Assembly: GCF_000720485.1 (NCBI RefSeq) | Contig: NZ_JOAX01000042.1 | Location: forward strand, 1-49,679 | DNA length: 49,679 nucleotides | Direction of reading: 5' to 3' | DNA from: Streptomyces ochraceiscleroticus | GTDB lineage: Bacteria > Actinomycetota > Actinomycetes > Streptomycetales > Streptomycetaceae | In this document: positions 1 to 9,159 of the stretch, piece by piece | Layout of the letters: each line of letters begins with the position of its first letter | Position numbering within the stretch: the stretch's first letter is position 1 | The notes under the pieces: generated by a model | Seen by the model: the letters and a program-made list of their open reading frames with translations, nothing else | What the model was told of the DNA's origin: nothing | Databases searched by the model: none | Program-made: the position numbers and the translations under genes

Positions 1-105
1 GGGGTGGGGGTGGGGGGGGAGGGCCCCCGGAGGCGGCGCGGAACTCCGAGCCGGAGAAAGCGCCAGCACCAAAGGCAAGCCCCGAGCAAAGAACGGCGCC
101 CACCC

Positions 106-489
106 TCACTCCCCCGCATCACCCCCCGGCAGCGGAAATCGTGCTGCTTCGATGAAGTCCGGGCGGGGGTCGAGCGCGGCGGCGAGTCGGAAGTGGCGCA
201 GCGCCTCGTCCGGGCGGTTGGCGCGCTCAAGGGTGCGGCCCAGGGCGAAGTGGGCGAACGCGTTGTCGGGCTCCCGTTCCAGGACGACCTGGAACTCCAG
301 CTCGGCGGGGCGAAGTTGAGCGGCCAGGAAGAAGGCGCGGGCTCGTAGCAGTCGGGCGGCGGTGTTCTCCGGATGAGCGGCGATGACCGGGTCCAGGAGT
401 TGTACCGCGCCCCGTGGATCGCGCGCCGCCAGCAGTTGTTCGGCTGCCCGGAAGTCGATGACATGCGTCTCGGGGGTGCGCTCGGTCAC
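106..489 (-). CDS. Tetratricopeptide-repeat protein
   Basis: A 127-residue soluble protein made almost entirely of helical TPR-like repeats (about residues 15-115). It shows the alternating small/aromatic pattern of TPRs, for example the stretch NAFAHFALGRTLERANRPDE. Such repeats mediate protein-protein contacts; no partner or enzymatic role can be read. I chose the GTG start at 489 because GAGGAG lies 7 bases upstream and the protein then begins VTERTPETH. A longer frame to 723 would add Arg/Cys-rich sequence that looks non-coding. It is transcribed leftward and ends near the window edge. It is separated from the upstream cupin by a repeat-rich spacer. Small TPR proteins beside coaE and rpsA are familiar in streptomycetes (recalled, not checked). 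Confidence 0.85.
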   Translation of the reverse strand: MTERTPETHVIDFRAAEQLLAARDPRGAVQLLDPVIAAHPENTAARLLRARAFFLAAQLRPAELEFQVVLEREPDNAFAHFALGRTLERANRPDEALRHFRLAAALDPRPDFIEAARFPLPGGDAGE

Positions 490-565
490 GGCCGTCTCCT
501 CTCCGACACGTACGGACTCGCCGCGTACCGTTGGGGTACCGGCGGCTTGTGCACCGGCGACTCGG

Positions 566-615
566 CCACGAGCAGATGGTTCGTCACCGACCACGAGCAG
601 GTGGTTCGTCGCCGA
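566..615. repeat. 25-bp tandem duplication
   Basis: Two adjacent 25-base copies (566-590 and 591-615) both begin CCACGAGCAG and differ at two positions. They lie just upstream of the TPR gene and look like a local slippage product; no function is evident. Confidence 0.8.
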
Positions 616-813
616 CGGGCAGCCCGTATCGACGACCGCCCGGTCGCTACGTGGGGCACAACAAGCCCGGTCGTCACCGCATTCCCGAGGCTCGCCACAG
701 CATTGGCTGCGCGCGGCGCGCACCGCGCGCCCTACCAGCGCAGCGCAACCCTCGGACGCCGCACAGCAAACTCCCCCACCACACCCGCAAAAAGCCGAAG
801 CCCAACCCCAAGA

Positions 814-838
814 CCCAGCCCAGCCCAGCCCAGCCCAG
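814..838. repeat. CCCAG pentanucleotide microsatellite, five copies
   Basis: Five perfect head-to-tail copies of CCCAG sit immediately downstream of the cupin stop codon. This kind of tract is prone to slipped-strand length change. It is non-coding here. Confidence 0.9.
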
Positions 839-842
839 CGCC

Positions 843-1214
843 CTACAAACTAACCTGATAAGCCTTCCGCAGCGTCTCGTGCACCGTCCACCGAGTCCGA
901 TCCCCCTCCCGCAGGAAGCAAGCATCACCGGGGCCCACCTCGAGGACCGAGCCGCCCTCGATCTCGATGGTGGCGCGGCCGGAGACCACCACGAACAGCT
1001 CGTTGGCCTCGATGTCGGTCACGACGCCCGGCGTGATCTGCCAGACGCCGCGGACCTGCTTGCCGTCCGGGGATTCCCAGAGCACCTTTCCGGTGACGAC
1101 CGGATCGCCGGAGAGGATCTGGTCCGGGTCGAGCGCTTCGGGCTCCAGTTCGGCGTCCGGGATGCCGGGGACGTTGACGACGAACGATGCGGGGGCCAGA
1201 TCGGAAGCAGTCAT
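843..1214 (-). CDS. Small cupin-domain protein
   Basis: A 123-residue single-domain cupin. The beta-barrel motifs are visible in order: a strand pair around VRGVWQITPGVVTDIEANEL (residues 54-73), then FVVVSGRATIEIEGG and the second cupin motif VGPGDACFLREGDRTRW. This resembles the DUF861-type cupins, whose members often bind a metal or small ligand. The usual HxH metal ligands of motif 1 are not present, so metal binding is doubtful. It starts at ATG 1214, 22 bases after the coaE stop, so the two are probably cotranscribed. Substrate and role are unknown. Confidence 0.85.
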   Translation of the reverse strand: MTASDLAPASFVVNVPGIPDAELEPEALDPDQILSGDPVVTGKVLWESPDGKQVRGVWQITPGVVTDIEANELFVVVSGRATIEIEGGSVLEVGPGDACFLREGDRTRWTVHETLRKAYQVSL

Positions 1215-1236
1215 GGCGTGAGGCTACCGCTGGGTC

Positions 1237-1827
1237 TCAGCGGGCCCGCAGCCGCTCCCAGATCTCACGTACTTGGGGCTCCAGGGCTTCCAGCGGACCG
1301 TCGTTGTCGATGACGTGGTCCGCGATCGCGAGGCGCTGCTCCCGCGTGGCCTGGGCGCCCATGCGGGCCTTCGCCTCGTCCTCGGTCATGCCGCGCAGCG
1401 TGACCAGCCGCCGCAGCTGGGTTTCGGGGGCGGCGTCGACCACGACGATCGTGTCGTACAAAGGCGCGAGGCCGTTCTCGGTCAGCAGGGGTACGTCGTG
1501 GACGACCACCGTGCCCTGGCCGGCCGCGGCCTCCAGTTCGGCGGAGCGGGCACCGACGAGGGGGTGCACGATGGCGTTCAGCGCCTTGAGCCGGTCGGGG
1601 TCGGCGAAGACGAGGGCGCCCAGTTTGGGCCGGTCCAGGGTCCCGTCCGGCGTCAGTACGTCCGTACCGAACGCCTCGATGACGGCGGCGAGACCGGGCG
1701 TGCCCGGTTCGACGACCTCCCGCGCGATCTTGTCCGCGTCCACGATCACCGCGCCGTACGACGCGAGCAGCCGCGATACCTCGCTCTTGCCTGCACCGAT
1801 GCCGCCTGTAAGCCCCACCTTCACCAT
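1237..1827 (-). CDS. coaE: Dephospho-CoA kinase
   Basis: Catalyses the last step of coenzyme A synthesis, ATP-dependent 3'-phosphorylation of dephospho-CoA in the cytoplasm. The 196-residue protein begins [15 protein letters not shown], with the P-loop GGIGAGKS at residues 8-15. The CoaE signatures [16 protein letters not shown] and [12 protein letters not shown] follow, and the C-terminus has the expected IDNDG segment. The length is typical for the short actinobacterial form without the extra C-terminal domain. I chose the ATG at 1827 because the family starts only a few residues before the P-loop; an upstream in-frame ATG would add 24 residues unlike the family. It is followed closely by the small cupin gene. 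Confidence 0.97.
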   Translation of the reverse strand: MVKVGLTGGIGAGKSEVSRLLASYGAVIVDADKIAREVVEPGTPGLAAVIEAFGTDVLTPDGTLDRPKLGALVFADPDRLKALNAIVHPLVGARSAELEAAAGQGTVVVHDVPLLTENGLAPLYDTIVVVDAAPETQLRRLVTLRGMTEDEAKARMGAQATREQRLAIADHVIDNDGPLEALEPQVREIWERLRAR

Positions 1828-1994
1828 GGACCCCACGCTATACGGCACCCCGGCCCCCGCCCAGAGCCGGACCCACCCCCGGAGCCGAGCCTGCCCCAAG
1901 CCCGGCCTGCGCCGGACAGCTCCCCTCGCGAGCCCCTCTCGCCCCCTCCCGAACCCTCACCCCGTCAAACGCCCCTCCCCCTCCCAGCGTTCCC

Positions 1995-2948
1995 TCACAT
2001 GCCCCCGTCTCCCATGTCCCGTTCCCGGTCGGCCAGGAAGGCTTCCAGTTCGCGGCCGATTTCCTCGGCGGACGGGAGTTCGGCGGGCTCGGCCACGAGG
2101 TTGCCGCGGGTTTCGGCGCCGGCCGCCGCGTCGTACTGGTGCTCAAGCCCGCTGACCAGCGCGACCAGCTCCTCGTCGCCCTCCGAGAGCTGCCGTTCGA
2201 TCTCCTCCTGGGTGCGCAGCGCTTCGGTACGCAGGGTGTGCGCGGCGCTCGGCAGGACCAGGCCCGTCGCGGCGGTGACCGCCTCCAGCGCGGTGAGCGC
2301 GGCGTCCGGGTAGGCGGAGCGCGCGACGTAGTGCGGTACGTGGGCGGCGACGCCCAGTACGTCGTGTCCGGCCTCCGCGAGGCGGTACTCGATCAGCGCT
2401 TCGACGCTGCCGGGGACCTGCGCCTGTTCGAAGAGGTCGCGGTGGCCCGGGGTCAGGTCGGTGCGGTTGCCGTGCGGGGTGATTCCGACGGGGCGGGTGT
2501 GCGGGACGCCCATCGGGATGCCGTGGAAGCTGACCGAGAGGCGTACGTTCAGCCGCTCGACGGTCTCTCGTACAGCCGCCGTGAAGCGTTCCCATTCCAC
2601 GTCCGGTTCGGGACCGGAGAGCAGCAGGAAGGGCGCGCCCGTGGCGTCATGGACGAGACGCAGCTCGATGCTGGGCGTCTCGTACGAGGACCACTGACCG
2701 TGGTCGAAGGTGAGCATCGGGCGGCGGGCCCGGTAGTCCACCAGCCGGTCGTGGTCGAAGCGGGCGACGACCTGATGCGGCAGTCCCTCCAGGAGGGTCT
2801 CGACAATCTGGTCACCGGTTTCACCGGCGTCGATGTAGCCGTCGAAGTGGTACAGGAGCACCAGCCCGGCGGAGTCGCGGGAGGCTATCGCGTCGACCGC
2901 CGCGAGCCCGCTCGGCTCCCATTCGTACAAATCCTGGGGATCCAACAC
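1995..2948 (-). CDS. PAC2-family (proteasome assembly chaperone-like) protein
   Basis: A 317-residue cytoplasmic protein of the PAC2 family, whose eukaryotic relatives help assemble the 20S proteasome; actinobacteria that have proteasomes carry homologues. Family-like segments include [20 protein letters not shown] (about residues 24-43) and the later [20 protein letters not shown]. The C-terminal third is acidic and helical and looks like a coiled coil. The GTG start at 2948 is preferred because GAGGAGGAG lies a few bases upstream and the protein then opens with [11 protein letters not shown]. It stands 167 bases upstream of coaE on the same strand. A role in proteasome assembly is family inference only. 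Confidence 0.85.
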   Translation of the reverse strand: MLDPQDLYEWEPSGLAAVDAIASRDSAGLVLLYHFDGYIDAGETGDQIVETLLEGLPHQVVARFDHDRLVDYRARRPMLTFDHGQWSSYETPSIELRLVHDATGAPFLLLSGPEPDVEWERFTAAVRETVERLNVRLSVSFHGIPMGVPHTRPVGITPHGNRTDLTPGHRDLFEQAQVPGSVEALIEYRLAEAGHDVLGVAAHVPHYVARSAYPDAALTALEAVTAATGLVLPSAAHTLRTEALRTQEEIERQLSEGDEELVALVSGLEHQYDAAAGAETRGNLVAEPAELPSAEEIGRELEAFLADRERDMGDGGM

Positions 2949-3013
2949 AGTGACCGCTCCTCCTCGATGTCCGCCCCGCACAACGCGGTACAGGGCTCGG
3001 GCATTCCCCGCCC

Positions 3014-3383
3014 TTACGTCATCACCCGCTCGTGCAGCGCCATCACCACTTTTCGCGCCGAGGAGAATGCGCCGTGCTGCCAGGCGTCGGTGTGGCTGAG
3101 GTGGTCACCGGCGAAGTGGACGCGGCCTGCAGGAACGTTCAGGGCGGCGAAGGCGGCGTCGTCCGGACCGCCGTTGAGGTGGTGCCAGGCGGCTTCCAGG
3201 TGCGGTGCCCGGCGCCAGTTGTGGGAGAAGGAGGTGGCCAGTCCGGATCGGTATCGGCAGTGATGGTGTCGCCGGCCCGCACGGTGAAGTGGCGGCCACC
3301 GGTACGGTCCTTGGCCTCCAGGACTGTGCACTCGTTCTGATGCCCACCGTCCGCAGAAAGTCCCGCCTGTTGACCGCACTCAT
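3014..3383 (-). pseudogene. Degraded flavin monoamine oxidase (N- and C-terminal remnants)
   Basis: Three fragments of one oxidase lie in order but in three reading frames. At 3383 an ATG with a good GGGGAG ribosome site starts MSAVNRRDFLRTVG, a twin-arginine signal beginning. Near 3340-3260 a second frame reads ECTVLEAKDRTGGRHFTVRA, the FAD-binding strand region of amine oxidases. From about 3262 to 3014 a third frame gives the C-terminal FAD motif [20 protein letters not shown] and ends ALHERVMT. A full-length enzyme is roughly 450 or more residues, but only about 120 codons remain, so most of the gene has been deleted and frame is lost at both junctions. The intact start region suggests recent decay. 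Confidence 0.85.
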
Positions 3384-3531
3384 ACGAACTCCCCTCGGCT
3401 GCCCGGCCTCTACCGGAGTCAGGGATGTTCGCAGCGTGCTGTTACGGCCTCACCAGCCGCCTGTGTCGCACACGTTTCTCGCCGTACGAGGACAGCCGGG
3501 CGGCAGCCGAACGACAGCCAGCCGGACAGCG

Positions 3532-3564
3532 CGAAGGCCCGCCCCCAAAGGGAGCGGGCCTTCG
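3532..3564 (-). terminator. Terminator hairpin of rpsA
   Basis: An 11-bp perfect stem (CGAAGGCCCGC paired with GCGGGCCTTCG, 3532-3542 with 3554-3564) closes an 11-base loop just downstream of the rpsA stop codon. No long U-tract follows, as is usual in streptomycetes. Confidence 0.8.
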
Positions 3565-3599
3565 TGTCGCTATCGGCTAGCGCCTAGCGGTGAGCTTGC

Positions 3600-5114
3600 T
3601 CAGCTCTGGCCGCCGGCCAGCTTCTCGCGGAGCGCGGCAAGGGCCTCGTCCGACGCCAGGGCGCCGGAGTTGTCCGCCGACTCCGAGGAGTACGAGCCGC
3701 CGGAGACGTTGCCGCCGCCGCCACCCTGGCCACCGGCCGCCGGCGCCGCAGCGCCCTCGGCCGCAGCCTGCTCGTCGGCCTCGCGCGACTTGATGACCTG
3801 GGCCTGGTGCTGCTCGAAGCGCTGCTGCGCCTCGGCGTACTGGTTCTCCCACGCCTCGCGCTGCGCCTCGTAGCCCTCGAGCCAGTCGTTGGTCTCGGGG
3901 TCGAAGCCCTCGGGGTAGATGTAGTTGCCCTGGTCGTCGTAGGACGCGGCCATGCCGTACAGGGTCGGGTCGAACTCGACCGCCGACGGGTCGGCACCGA
4001 AGGACTCGTTGGCCTGCTTCAGCGAGAGGCTGATGCGGCGGCGCTCGAGGTCGATGTCGATGACCTTGACGAAGATCTCGTCGTTGACCTGGACGACCTG
4101 CTCCGGGATCTCCACGTGGCGCTCGGCCAGCTCGGAGATGTGGACCAGGCCCTCGATGCCCTCGTCGACGCGGACGAACGCACCGAACGGAACGAGCTTG
4201 GTGACCTTCCCCGGGACGACCTGACCGATCTGGTGGGTCCGGGCGAACTGCTGCCACGGGTCTTCCTGGGTCGCCTTGAGCGACAGGGACACGCGCTCGC
4301 GGTCCATGTCGACGTCCAGGACCTCGACCGTGACCTCCTGGCCGACCTCGACGACCTCGGAGGGGTGGTCGATGTGCTTCCAGGACAGCTCGGAGACGTG
4401 GACCAGACCGTCGACGCCACCCAGGTCCACGAAGGCACCGAAGTTGACGATCGAGGAGACGACGCCGGAGCGCACCTGACCCTTCTGGAGGGTGGTGAGG
4501 AAGGTCTGGCGGACCTCGCTCTGGGTCTGCTCGAGCCAGGCACGGCGGGACAGGACCACGTTGTTGCGGTTCTTGTCCAGCTCGATGATCTTGGCCTCGA
4601 GCTCCTTGCCCACGTAGGGCTGAAGGTCGCGGACGCGGCGCATCTCGACCAGGGAGGCGGGAAGGAAGCCACGGAGGCCGATGTCGAGGATGAGACCACC
4701 CTTGACGACCTCGATGACGGTACCGGTGACGATCCCGTCCTCTTCCTTGATCTTCTCGATGGTGCCCCAGGCGCGCTCGTACTGGGCACGCTTCTTCGAG
4801 AGGATCAGGCGGCCTTCCTTGTCCTCCTTCTGGAGAACCAGGGCCTCGATCTCGTCACCGACGGCGACGACCTCGTTCGGGTCGACGTCGTGCTTGATGG
4901 AGAGCTCGCGGCTGGGGATGACGCCTTCGGTCTTGTAACCGATGTCGAGCAGGACCTCGTCCCGGTCGACCTTCACGATGACGCCGTCGACGATGTCGCC
5001 GTCGTTGAAGTACTTGATCGTCTCGTCGATCGCGGCGAGGAAGGCTTCCTCGTTACCGATGTCGTTGACCGCAACCTGCGGGGTGGTGGCGGTGGTCTCG
5101 GTGCTGCTCGTCAT
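3600..5114 (-). CDS. rpsA: 30S ribosomal protein S1
   Basis: Binds mRNA on the 30S subunit and helps initiate translation. The 504-residue protein has four S1 RNA-binding domains: roughly residues 38-105 (GVIVKVDRDEVLLDIGYKTE), 125-190 (VIEVVKGGLILDIGLRGFLP), 210-280 (VSSIVNFGAFVDLGGVDGLV) and 297-365 (KVTKLVPFGAFVRVDEGIEG). Actinobacterial S1 has four such domains rather than the six of E. coli. The tail is acidic, then Gly/Ser-rich. I chose the ATG at 5114 (MTSSTETTATT); the open frame runs 108 codons further upstream, but that is leader. A strong promoter and a roughly 200-base structured leader precede it, and a hairpin terminator follows. Confidence 0.98.
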   Translation of the reverse strand: MTSSTETTATTPQVAVNDIGNEEAFLAAIDETIKYFNDGDIVDGVIVKVDRDEVLLDIGYKTEGVIPSRELSIKHDVDPNEVVAVGDEIEALVLQKEDKEGRLILSKKRAQYERAWGTIEKIKEEDGIVTGTVIEVVKGGLILDIGLRGFLPASLVEMRRVRDLQPYVGKELEAKIIELDKNRNNVVLSRRAWLEQTQSEVRQTFLTTLQKGQVRSGVVSSIVNFGAFVDLGGVDGLVHVSELSWKHIDHPSEVVEVGQEVTVEVLDVDMDRERVSLSLKATQEDPWQQFARTHQIGQVVPGKVTKLVPFGAFVRVDEGIEGLVHISELAERHVEIPEQVVQVNDEIFVKVIDIDLERRRISLSLKQANESFGADPSAVEFDPTLYGMAASYDDQGNYIYPEGFDPETNDWLEGYEAQREAWENQYAEAQQRFEQHQAQVIKSREADEQAAAEGAAAPAAGGQGGGGGNVSGGSYSSESADNSGALASDEALAALREKLAGGQS

Positions 5115-5533
5115 GTGGGAAAGGGCTCCGGTACGGACATTGAAGTCGTAGGTACTGCTACGCCGAGAGCCTTTATCGCTTCTGCAGAAGTCGACAGCAA
5201 TGAGGCGCGCTCCGGATTTCCGAGAAACCCGGTCAGCGCCTCGAAACCGAGGGGACATGCAACAGATGCGAGCGCGACCTGCTCCGTCTGAGGTGCGCAG
5301 GCCCGCAGCGCAACTTGTAGCATACGGGGGCAGCCGGACACGGTCAATGCGCGAAGGCCCACACCGCGGGCGGATCGCCTCATAACCGGCACACGCCGGG
5401 CGCGAGAAGAGCCGCTCGGCCTTGCCGTCGCAGGCCACAGGGGCCTGACGAAGATCCTCACAGGACTGCGAACAGCCGGCCCCGTGAACCTCAGAAACTA
5501 CAAGCTTTAACGAACAATACGACGACGGGCGCG
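5115..5533. other. Intergenic region: rpsA promoter and leader, methyltransferase upstream region
   Basis: This 419-base divergent spacer holds the rpsA promoter (5319-5347) and its leader of about 200 nt. The leader contains a 12-base perfect palindrome (CTTCTGCAGAAG, 5179-5190) and a small hairpin (arms CGTAG and CTACG, 5147-5162). On the plus side the methyltransferase gene begins at 5534. Its ribosome site is weak and I see no clear promoter for it. Confidence 0.6.
5319..5347 (-). promoter_or_regulatory. Vegetative sigma-70-type promoter of rpsA
   Basis: On the minus strand TTGACC (5347-5342) is followed after exactly 17 bases by TATGCT (5324-5319). This is close to the HrdB-type consensus TTGACN-N16-18-TANNNT. 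The expected start is near 5312, leaving a leader of roughly 200 nt before the rpsA ATG. Confidence 0.75.
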
Positions 5534-6403
5534 ATGAACCAACACGACGACTCCCCAGTCACCGACTCCGCGGCCTGGGACGACGCCGAGGCCGTACGGC
5601 GCACCACCGGGGAGGCGGAGAGCAGTCGGGCCAGCCGCGGCTGGTGGGACCGGAACGCCGACGAGTACCAGAGCGAGCACGGCGCGTTCCTGGGGGACGA
5701 CCGCTTCGTATGGGGTCCCGAGGGGCTGGACGAGGCGGAAGCCGGCCTTCTGGGCCCGGCCGCAGACCTCAAGGGACTGCGCGTCCTGGAGATCGGTGCG
5801 GGCGCGGCGCAGTGTTCGCGGTGGCTGGCGGCACAGGGGGCGCACCCGGTGGCGCTGGACCTCTCGCACCGGCAGCTGCAGCACGCCCTCCGGATCGGCG
5901 GGGACCTCCCGGCGGACGGTACGGAGGCGCGGGGTGTGGCTCTCGTGCAGGCCGACGCCGGGGTGCTTCCTTTCGCGGACGGCAGTTTCGATCTCGCGTG
6001 CTCGGCGTACGGTGCGGTGCCGTTCGTGGCCGATCCGGTACGGGTCTTCCGCGAGGTGCATCGGGTGCTGCGGCCGGGCGGCCGGTGGGTCTTCTCGGTG
6101 ACGCACCCGATCCGCTGGGCCTTCCCCGACGAGCCCGGCCCCGAGGGGCTGTCCGTCGCGGCGTCCTACTTCGACCGCGTGCCCTACGTGGAGCAGGACG
6201 CGCAGGGCAACGCGGTGTACGTGGAGCACCACCGCACCCTGGGCGACCGGGTGCGTGACGTGGTGGCCGCGGGTTTCCGTCTGGAGGACCTGATCGAGCC
6301 GGAGTGGCCGGCGTGGAACACCCAGGAGTGGGGCGGCTGGTCGCCCCTTCGGGGCGGGCTGATCCCGGGTACTGCCATCTTCGTGTGCCGACGGGACCCA
6401 TAG
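5534..6403 (+). CDS. Class I SAM-dependent methyltransferase
   Basis: A 289-residue cytoplasmic methyltransferase with the Rossmann-like fold. Motif I is LEIGAGAAQCSRWLA (from residue 85), the post-I acidic residue lies in HPVALDLSHRQL, motif II/III is LPFADGSFDLACSAYGAVPF, and HRVLRPGGRWVFSVTHP gives the post-motif typical of the Methyltransf_11 family. The substrate is unknown; in this family it may be a small molecule, lipid or quinone. The ATG at 5534 is used although the upstream ribosome site is poor (GACGGGCGCG). It is divergent from rpsA and lies 125 bases before hrpB on the same strand. Confidence 0.9.
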   Translation: MNQHDDSPVTDSAAWDDAEAVRRTTGEAESSRASRGWWDRNADEYQSEHGAFLGDDRFVWGPEGLDEAEAGLLGPAADLKGLRVLEIGAGAAQCSRWLAAQGAHPVALDLSHRQLQHALRIGGDLPADGTEARGVALVQADAGVLPFADGSFDLACSAYGAVPFVADPVRVFREVHRVLRPGGRWVFSVTHPIRWAFPDEPGPEGLSVAASYFDRVPYVEQDAQGNAVYVEHHRTLGDRVRDVVAAGFRLEDLIEPEWPAWNTQEWGGWSPLRGGLIPGTAIFVCRRDP

Positions 6404-6528
6404 GCGGGCTGCCGTCCTTGTAGGCCGTCCCGAAGCTCTCCCCGAGAGGCAGCATCACAGCGCTCTTCCCCGATGGGCAGCGTCACAGCGCCTCCGGTAG
6501 GCCGTCGGCCCCGCGAGACACTGGGCGG

Positions 6529-9141
6529 GTGATCCGCCGCGATGAACTCGATGCTCTGCCCGTACGGTCCGCGCTGCCCGCCCTTCAGGAGGCGCTGGAG
6601 GGCGCCGGGACCGCCGTCCTGTGCGCGCCTCCGGGGACCGGCAAGACCACTCTGGTGCCGCTGGCGCTGGCGGGTCTGACGAAGGACGGTGCGCCCGTAC
6701 GCAAGGTGATCGTCGCGGAACCGCGGCGGATCGCGGCGCGTGCTGCGGCGCGGCGGATGGCGTGGCTGCTCGGAGAGCGCGTGGGCGAGCGCGTGGGGTT
6801 CACCGTGCGCGGGGAGCGTGCGGTGGGGGCGCGCACTGTCGTAGAGGTGGTGACGACGGGCGTCCTGCTCCAGCGGCTCCAGCGTGATCAGGAACTCCCG
6901 GGCGTGGACATCGTTGTACTGGACGAGTGCCACGAGCGGCATCTCGACGCGGACACGGCGGCGGCGTTCCTGCTGGACGTGCGGGAGGCGTTGCGGCCGG
7001 AGCTGCGGCTGGTGGCGGCCTCGGCGACGACGGACGCGGAGGGCTGGTCGCGGCTGATGGGGGACGCGCCGGTGGTGGCGGCGCAGGGGGTGTCGCATCC
7101 GGTGGAGACGGTGTGGGCGCCACCGGAGCGGCCGGTGCGCCCGGCGCACGGCATGCGGGTGGACCCGGCGCTGCTCACGCATGTGGCGTCGGTGGTGCGG
7201 CGGGCGGTGCGCGAGCGGGAGGGGGATGTGCTGTGTTTCCTGCCGGGCGTGGGCGAGATCGCGCGGGTGGCGGGGCAGCTCGCGGATCAGGGCGCTGCCG
7301 GGGTCGAGGTGCTGCAGGTGCACGGCCGGGCGCCGGCCGCCGTGCAGGACGCGGTGCTGGCCGGTTCGGGGGACCGGCGGCGGATCGTGTTGGCCACGTC
7401 GGTGGCGGAGTCGAGCCTGACGGTGCCCGGGGTGCGCGTGGTGGTCGACTGCGGGCTGGCGCGCGAGCCGCGGATGGATCACGCGCGGGGGCTGAGCGCG
7501 CTGACGACGGTACGGGCGTCCCAGGCGGCTGCGCGGCAGCGGGCCGGCCGCGCGGGGCGCGAGGCGCCCGGCGTGGTCTACCGCTGCTGGTCGGAGGGCG
7601 AGGACGGGCGGTTGCCGCGCTTCCCGTCCCCGGAGATCAAGGTCGCGGACCTGACGGCGTTCGCGCTGCAGGCCGCGTGCTGGGGCGATCCGGGCGCCGC
7701 GGGACTTGCGCTGCTGGACGCGCCGCCGGCCGGGGCGATGGCGGCGGCGCGGGACGTCCTGACCGCGGTGGGCGCGGTGGACGCGGCCGGGCGGGCGACG
7801 GAGCGCGGTGTACGGATGGCCCGGCTCGGCCTGCATCCGCGGCTGGCGCGGGCCCTGCTGGACGGCGCGGCGCAGGTGGGCGCGCGGCGGGCCGCCGAGG
7901 TCGTCGCGCTGCTGAGCGAGGAGCCGCCGCGCGAGTACGGCGACGATCTCACCGACGCCTGGCGCACGGCCCGCCGCGGGCGGGACGCGTACGCCGGCCG
8001 GTGGCGGCAGGAGTCCCGGCGGCTGGCCTCGGCACTGTCCGGCGCGTCGGGTACCGGGGGCGCTCCGGACGGCGCCGTGCGCGCCCCCGACAGCCGTGCG
8101 CAGGCGCCCGGCACGACCGCCACGGTGGCCCGCGGGGAGAGCGATGACGCCGTGGCCGGGGTCGTGGCGGCGCTGGCCTTCCCTGAGCGGGTGGCCCGCA
8201 AGCGCGGTGAGGGTTCGTACGTGATGGCTTCGGGGACGGGGGCCGAGGCCGGGGAAGGGTCGCGGCTGCGGAGCGCCGAGTGGCTGGCGGTGGCGGTCGC
8301 GGACCGGCCCGTGACGGCGGCGTCCGCGCGGGTGCGGCTCGCTGCCGTGATCGACGAGGAGACGGCGCGGGCGGCCGCGGGGGCGCTGTACGCCTCGGCC
8401 GAGGAGGTCGGCTGGGCGGACGGCGACGTGGTCGCGCGGAGCGTGGCGCGGCTCGGCGCGATCGAGCTGGTGTCCCGGCCGCTGCGGGACGCGGACCCGG
8501 CGCTCGTACGGGAGGCGCTGGTGGACGGGCTGCGCAGGGAAGGGCTCGGGCTGCTGCGCTGGTCGGAGGGGGCGCGCTCGCTCCGGGAACGCATGGCGTT
8601 CCTGCACCGGGAGCTGGGTGCTCCGTGGGCGGATGTCGCGGACGAGGCGCTGCTGGCGCGCCGGGACGAGTGGCTGGAGCCGGAGCTGGGCCGGGCGCGG
8701 CGGCGTGCCGACCTGGCGCGGATCGACGCGGGCCAGGCGCTGTCGCGGCTGCTGCCGTGGGCGAGCGGCGATTCGGCGCGGTTCGACGAGCTGGCGCCGG
8801 AGCGCATCGAGGTGCCCAGCGGTTCGCGGGTCCGGGTGGAGTACGGCGGTGATCAGCCGGTGCTGGCGGTGAAGTTGCAGGAGATGTTCGGGCTGCGGGA
8901 GTCGCCGCGGGTGGCGGGCGGCCGGGTGCCGGTACTGGTTCATCTGCTGTCGCCCGCGGGGCGCCCGGCGGCCGTCACCGCCGACCTCGCCTCCTTCTGG
9001 CGCGACGGCTACCGCTCCGTGCGGGCGGAGCTGCGCGGCCGCTATCCGAAGCACCCGTGGCCCGAGGATCCGGCGACGGCCGAGCCGACACGTCATACGA
9101 AGGCCCGGATGCAACGGCGTGACGGCGCGCGCCAGGGCTGA
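6529..9141 (+). CDS. hrpB: ATP-dependent helicase HrpB
   Basis: A DExH-box helicase of the HrpA/HrpB group, thought to remodel RNA; its physiological role is poorly defined. The 870-residue protein has Walker A APPGTGKT (33-40), DECH box at residues 132-135, the SAT motif (LVAASATTDAEG), motif V VLATSVAESSLTVPGVRVV and motif VI QRAGRAGREAPGVVYRCW. Its C-terminal half carries the HrpB-specific domain ending RGRYPKHPWPEDPATAEPTR. A Gly/Ser/Ala-rich stretch near residues 505-545 interrupts the helical region and looks like a flexible linker. The GTG at 6529 begins the conserved N-terminus IRRDELDALPV. It is convergent with the DUF3068 gene, only 18 bases away. Confidence 0.95.
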   Translation: MIRRDELDALPVRSALPALQEALEGAGTAVLCAPPGTGKTTLVPLALAGLTKDGAPVRKVIVAEPRRIAARAAARRMAWLLGERVGERVGFTVRGERAVGARTVVEVVTTGVLLQRLQRDQELPGVDIVVLDECHERHLDADTAAAFLLDVREALRPELRLVAASATTDAEGWSRLMGDAPVVAAQGVSHPVETVWAPPERPVRPAHGMRVDPALLTHVASVVRRAVREREGDVLCFLPGVGEIARVAGQLADQGAAGVEVLQVHGRAPAAVQDAVLAGSGDRRRIVLATSVAESSLTVPGVRVVVDCGLAREPRMDHARGLSALTTVRASQAAARQRAGRAGREAPGVVYRCWSEGEDGRLPRFPSPEIKVADLTAFALQAACWGDPGAAGLALLDAPPAGAMAAARDVLTAVGAVDAAGRATERGVRMARLGLHPRLARALLDGAAQVGARRAAEVVALLSEEPPREYGDDLTDAWRTARRGRDAYAGRWRQESRRLASALSGASGTGGAPDGAVRAPDSRAQAPGTTATVARGESDDAVAGVVAALAFPERVARKRGEGSYVMASGTGAEAGEGSRLRSAEWLAVAVADRPVTAASARVRLAAVIDEETARAAAGALYASAEEVGWADGDVVARSVARLGAIELVSRPLRDADPALVREALVDGLRREGLGLLRWSEGARSLRERMAFLHRELGAPWADVADEALLARRDEWLEPELGRARRRADLARIDAGQALSRLLPWASGDSARFDELAPERIEVPSGSRVRVEYGGDQPVLAVKLQEMFGLRESPRVAGGRVPVLVHLLSPAGRPAAVTADLASFWRDGYRSVRAELRGRYPKHPWPEDPATAEPTRHTKARMQRRDGARQG

Positions 9142-9159
9142 CAGCGGCGCCGCGGGTGC

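Larger units (their letters stand above)
490..842. other. Gene-free spacer with short repeats
   Basis: This 353-base stretch lies between the cupin and the TPR gene. It holds a 25-base tandem duplication (566-615), five copies of the pentamer CCCAG (814-838) and GC-only palindromic sequence near 709-730. The reading frames crossing it show no recognisable protein. It presumably contains the promoter of the TPR gene, but no convincing -35/-10 pair was found. Confidence 0.6.

Noticed and set aside
1..105. G-rich left edge (runs of G at 1-20)
   Set aside because: Too short and truncated to assign; could form G-quadruplexes but nothing links it to a gene.
531..1313. Long plus-strand open frame of 260 codons
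   Set aside because: It crosses two minus-strand features, is Arg/His/Pro-rich without domains, and is the usual antisense shadow of high-GC coding DNA.
6184..9114. 976-codon minus-strand open frame across hrpB
   Set aside because: Arg/Pro/His-rich shadow of hrpB with no ribosome site or domain.
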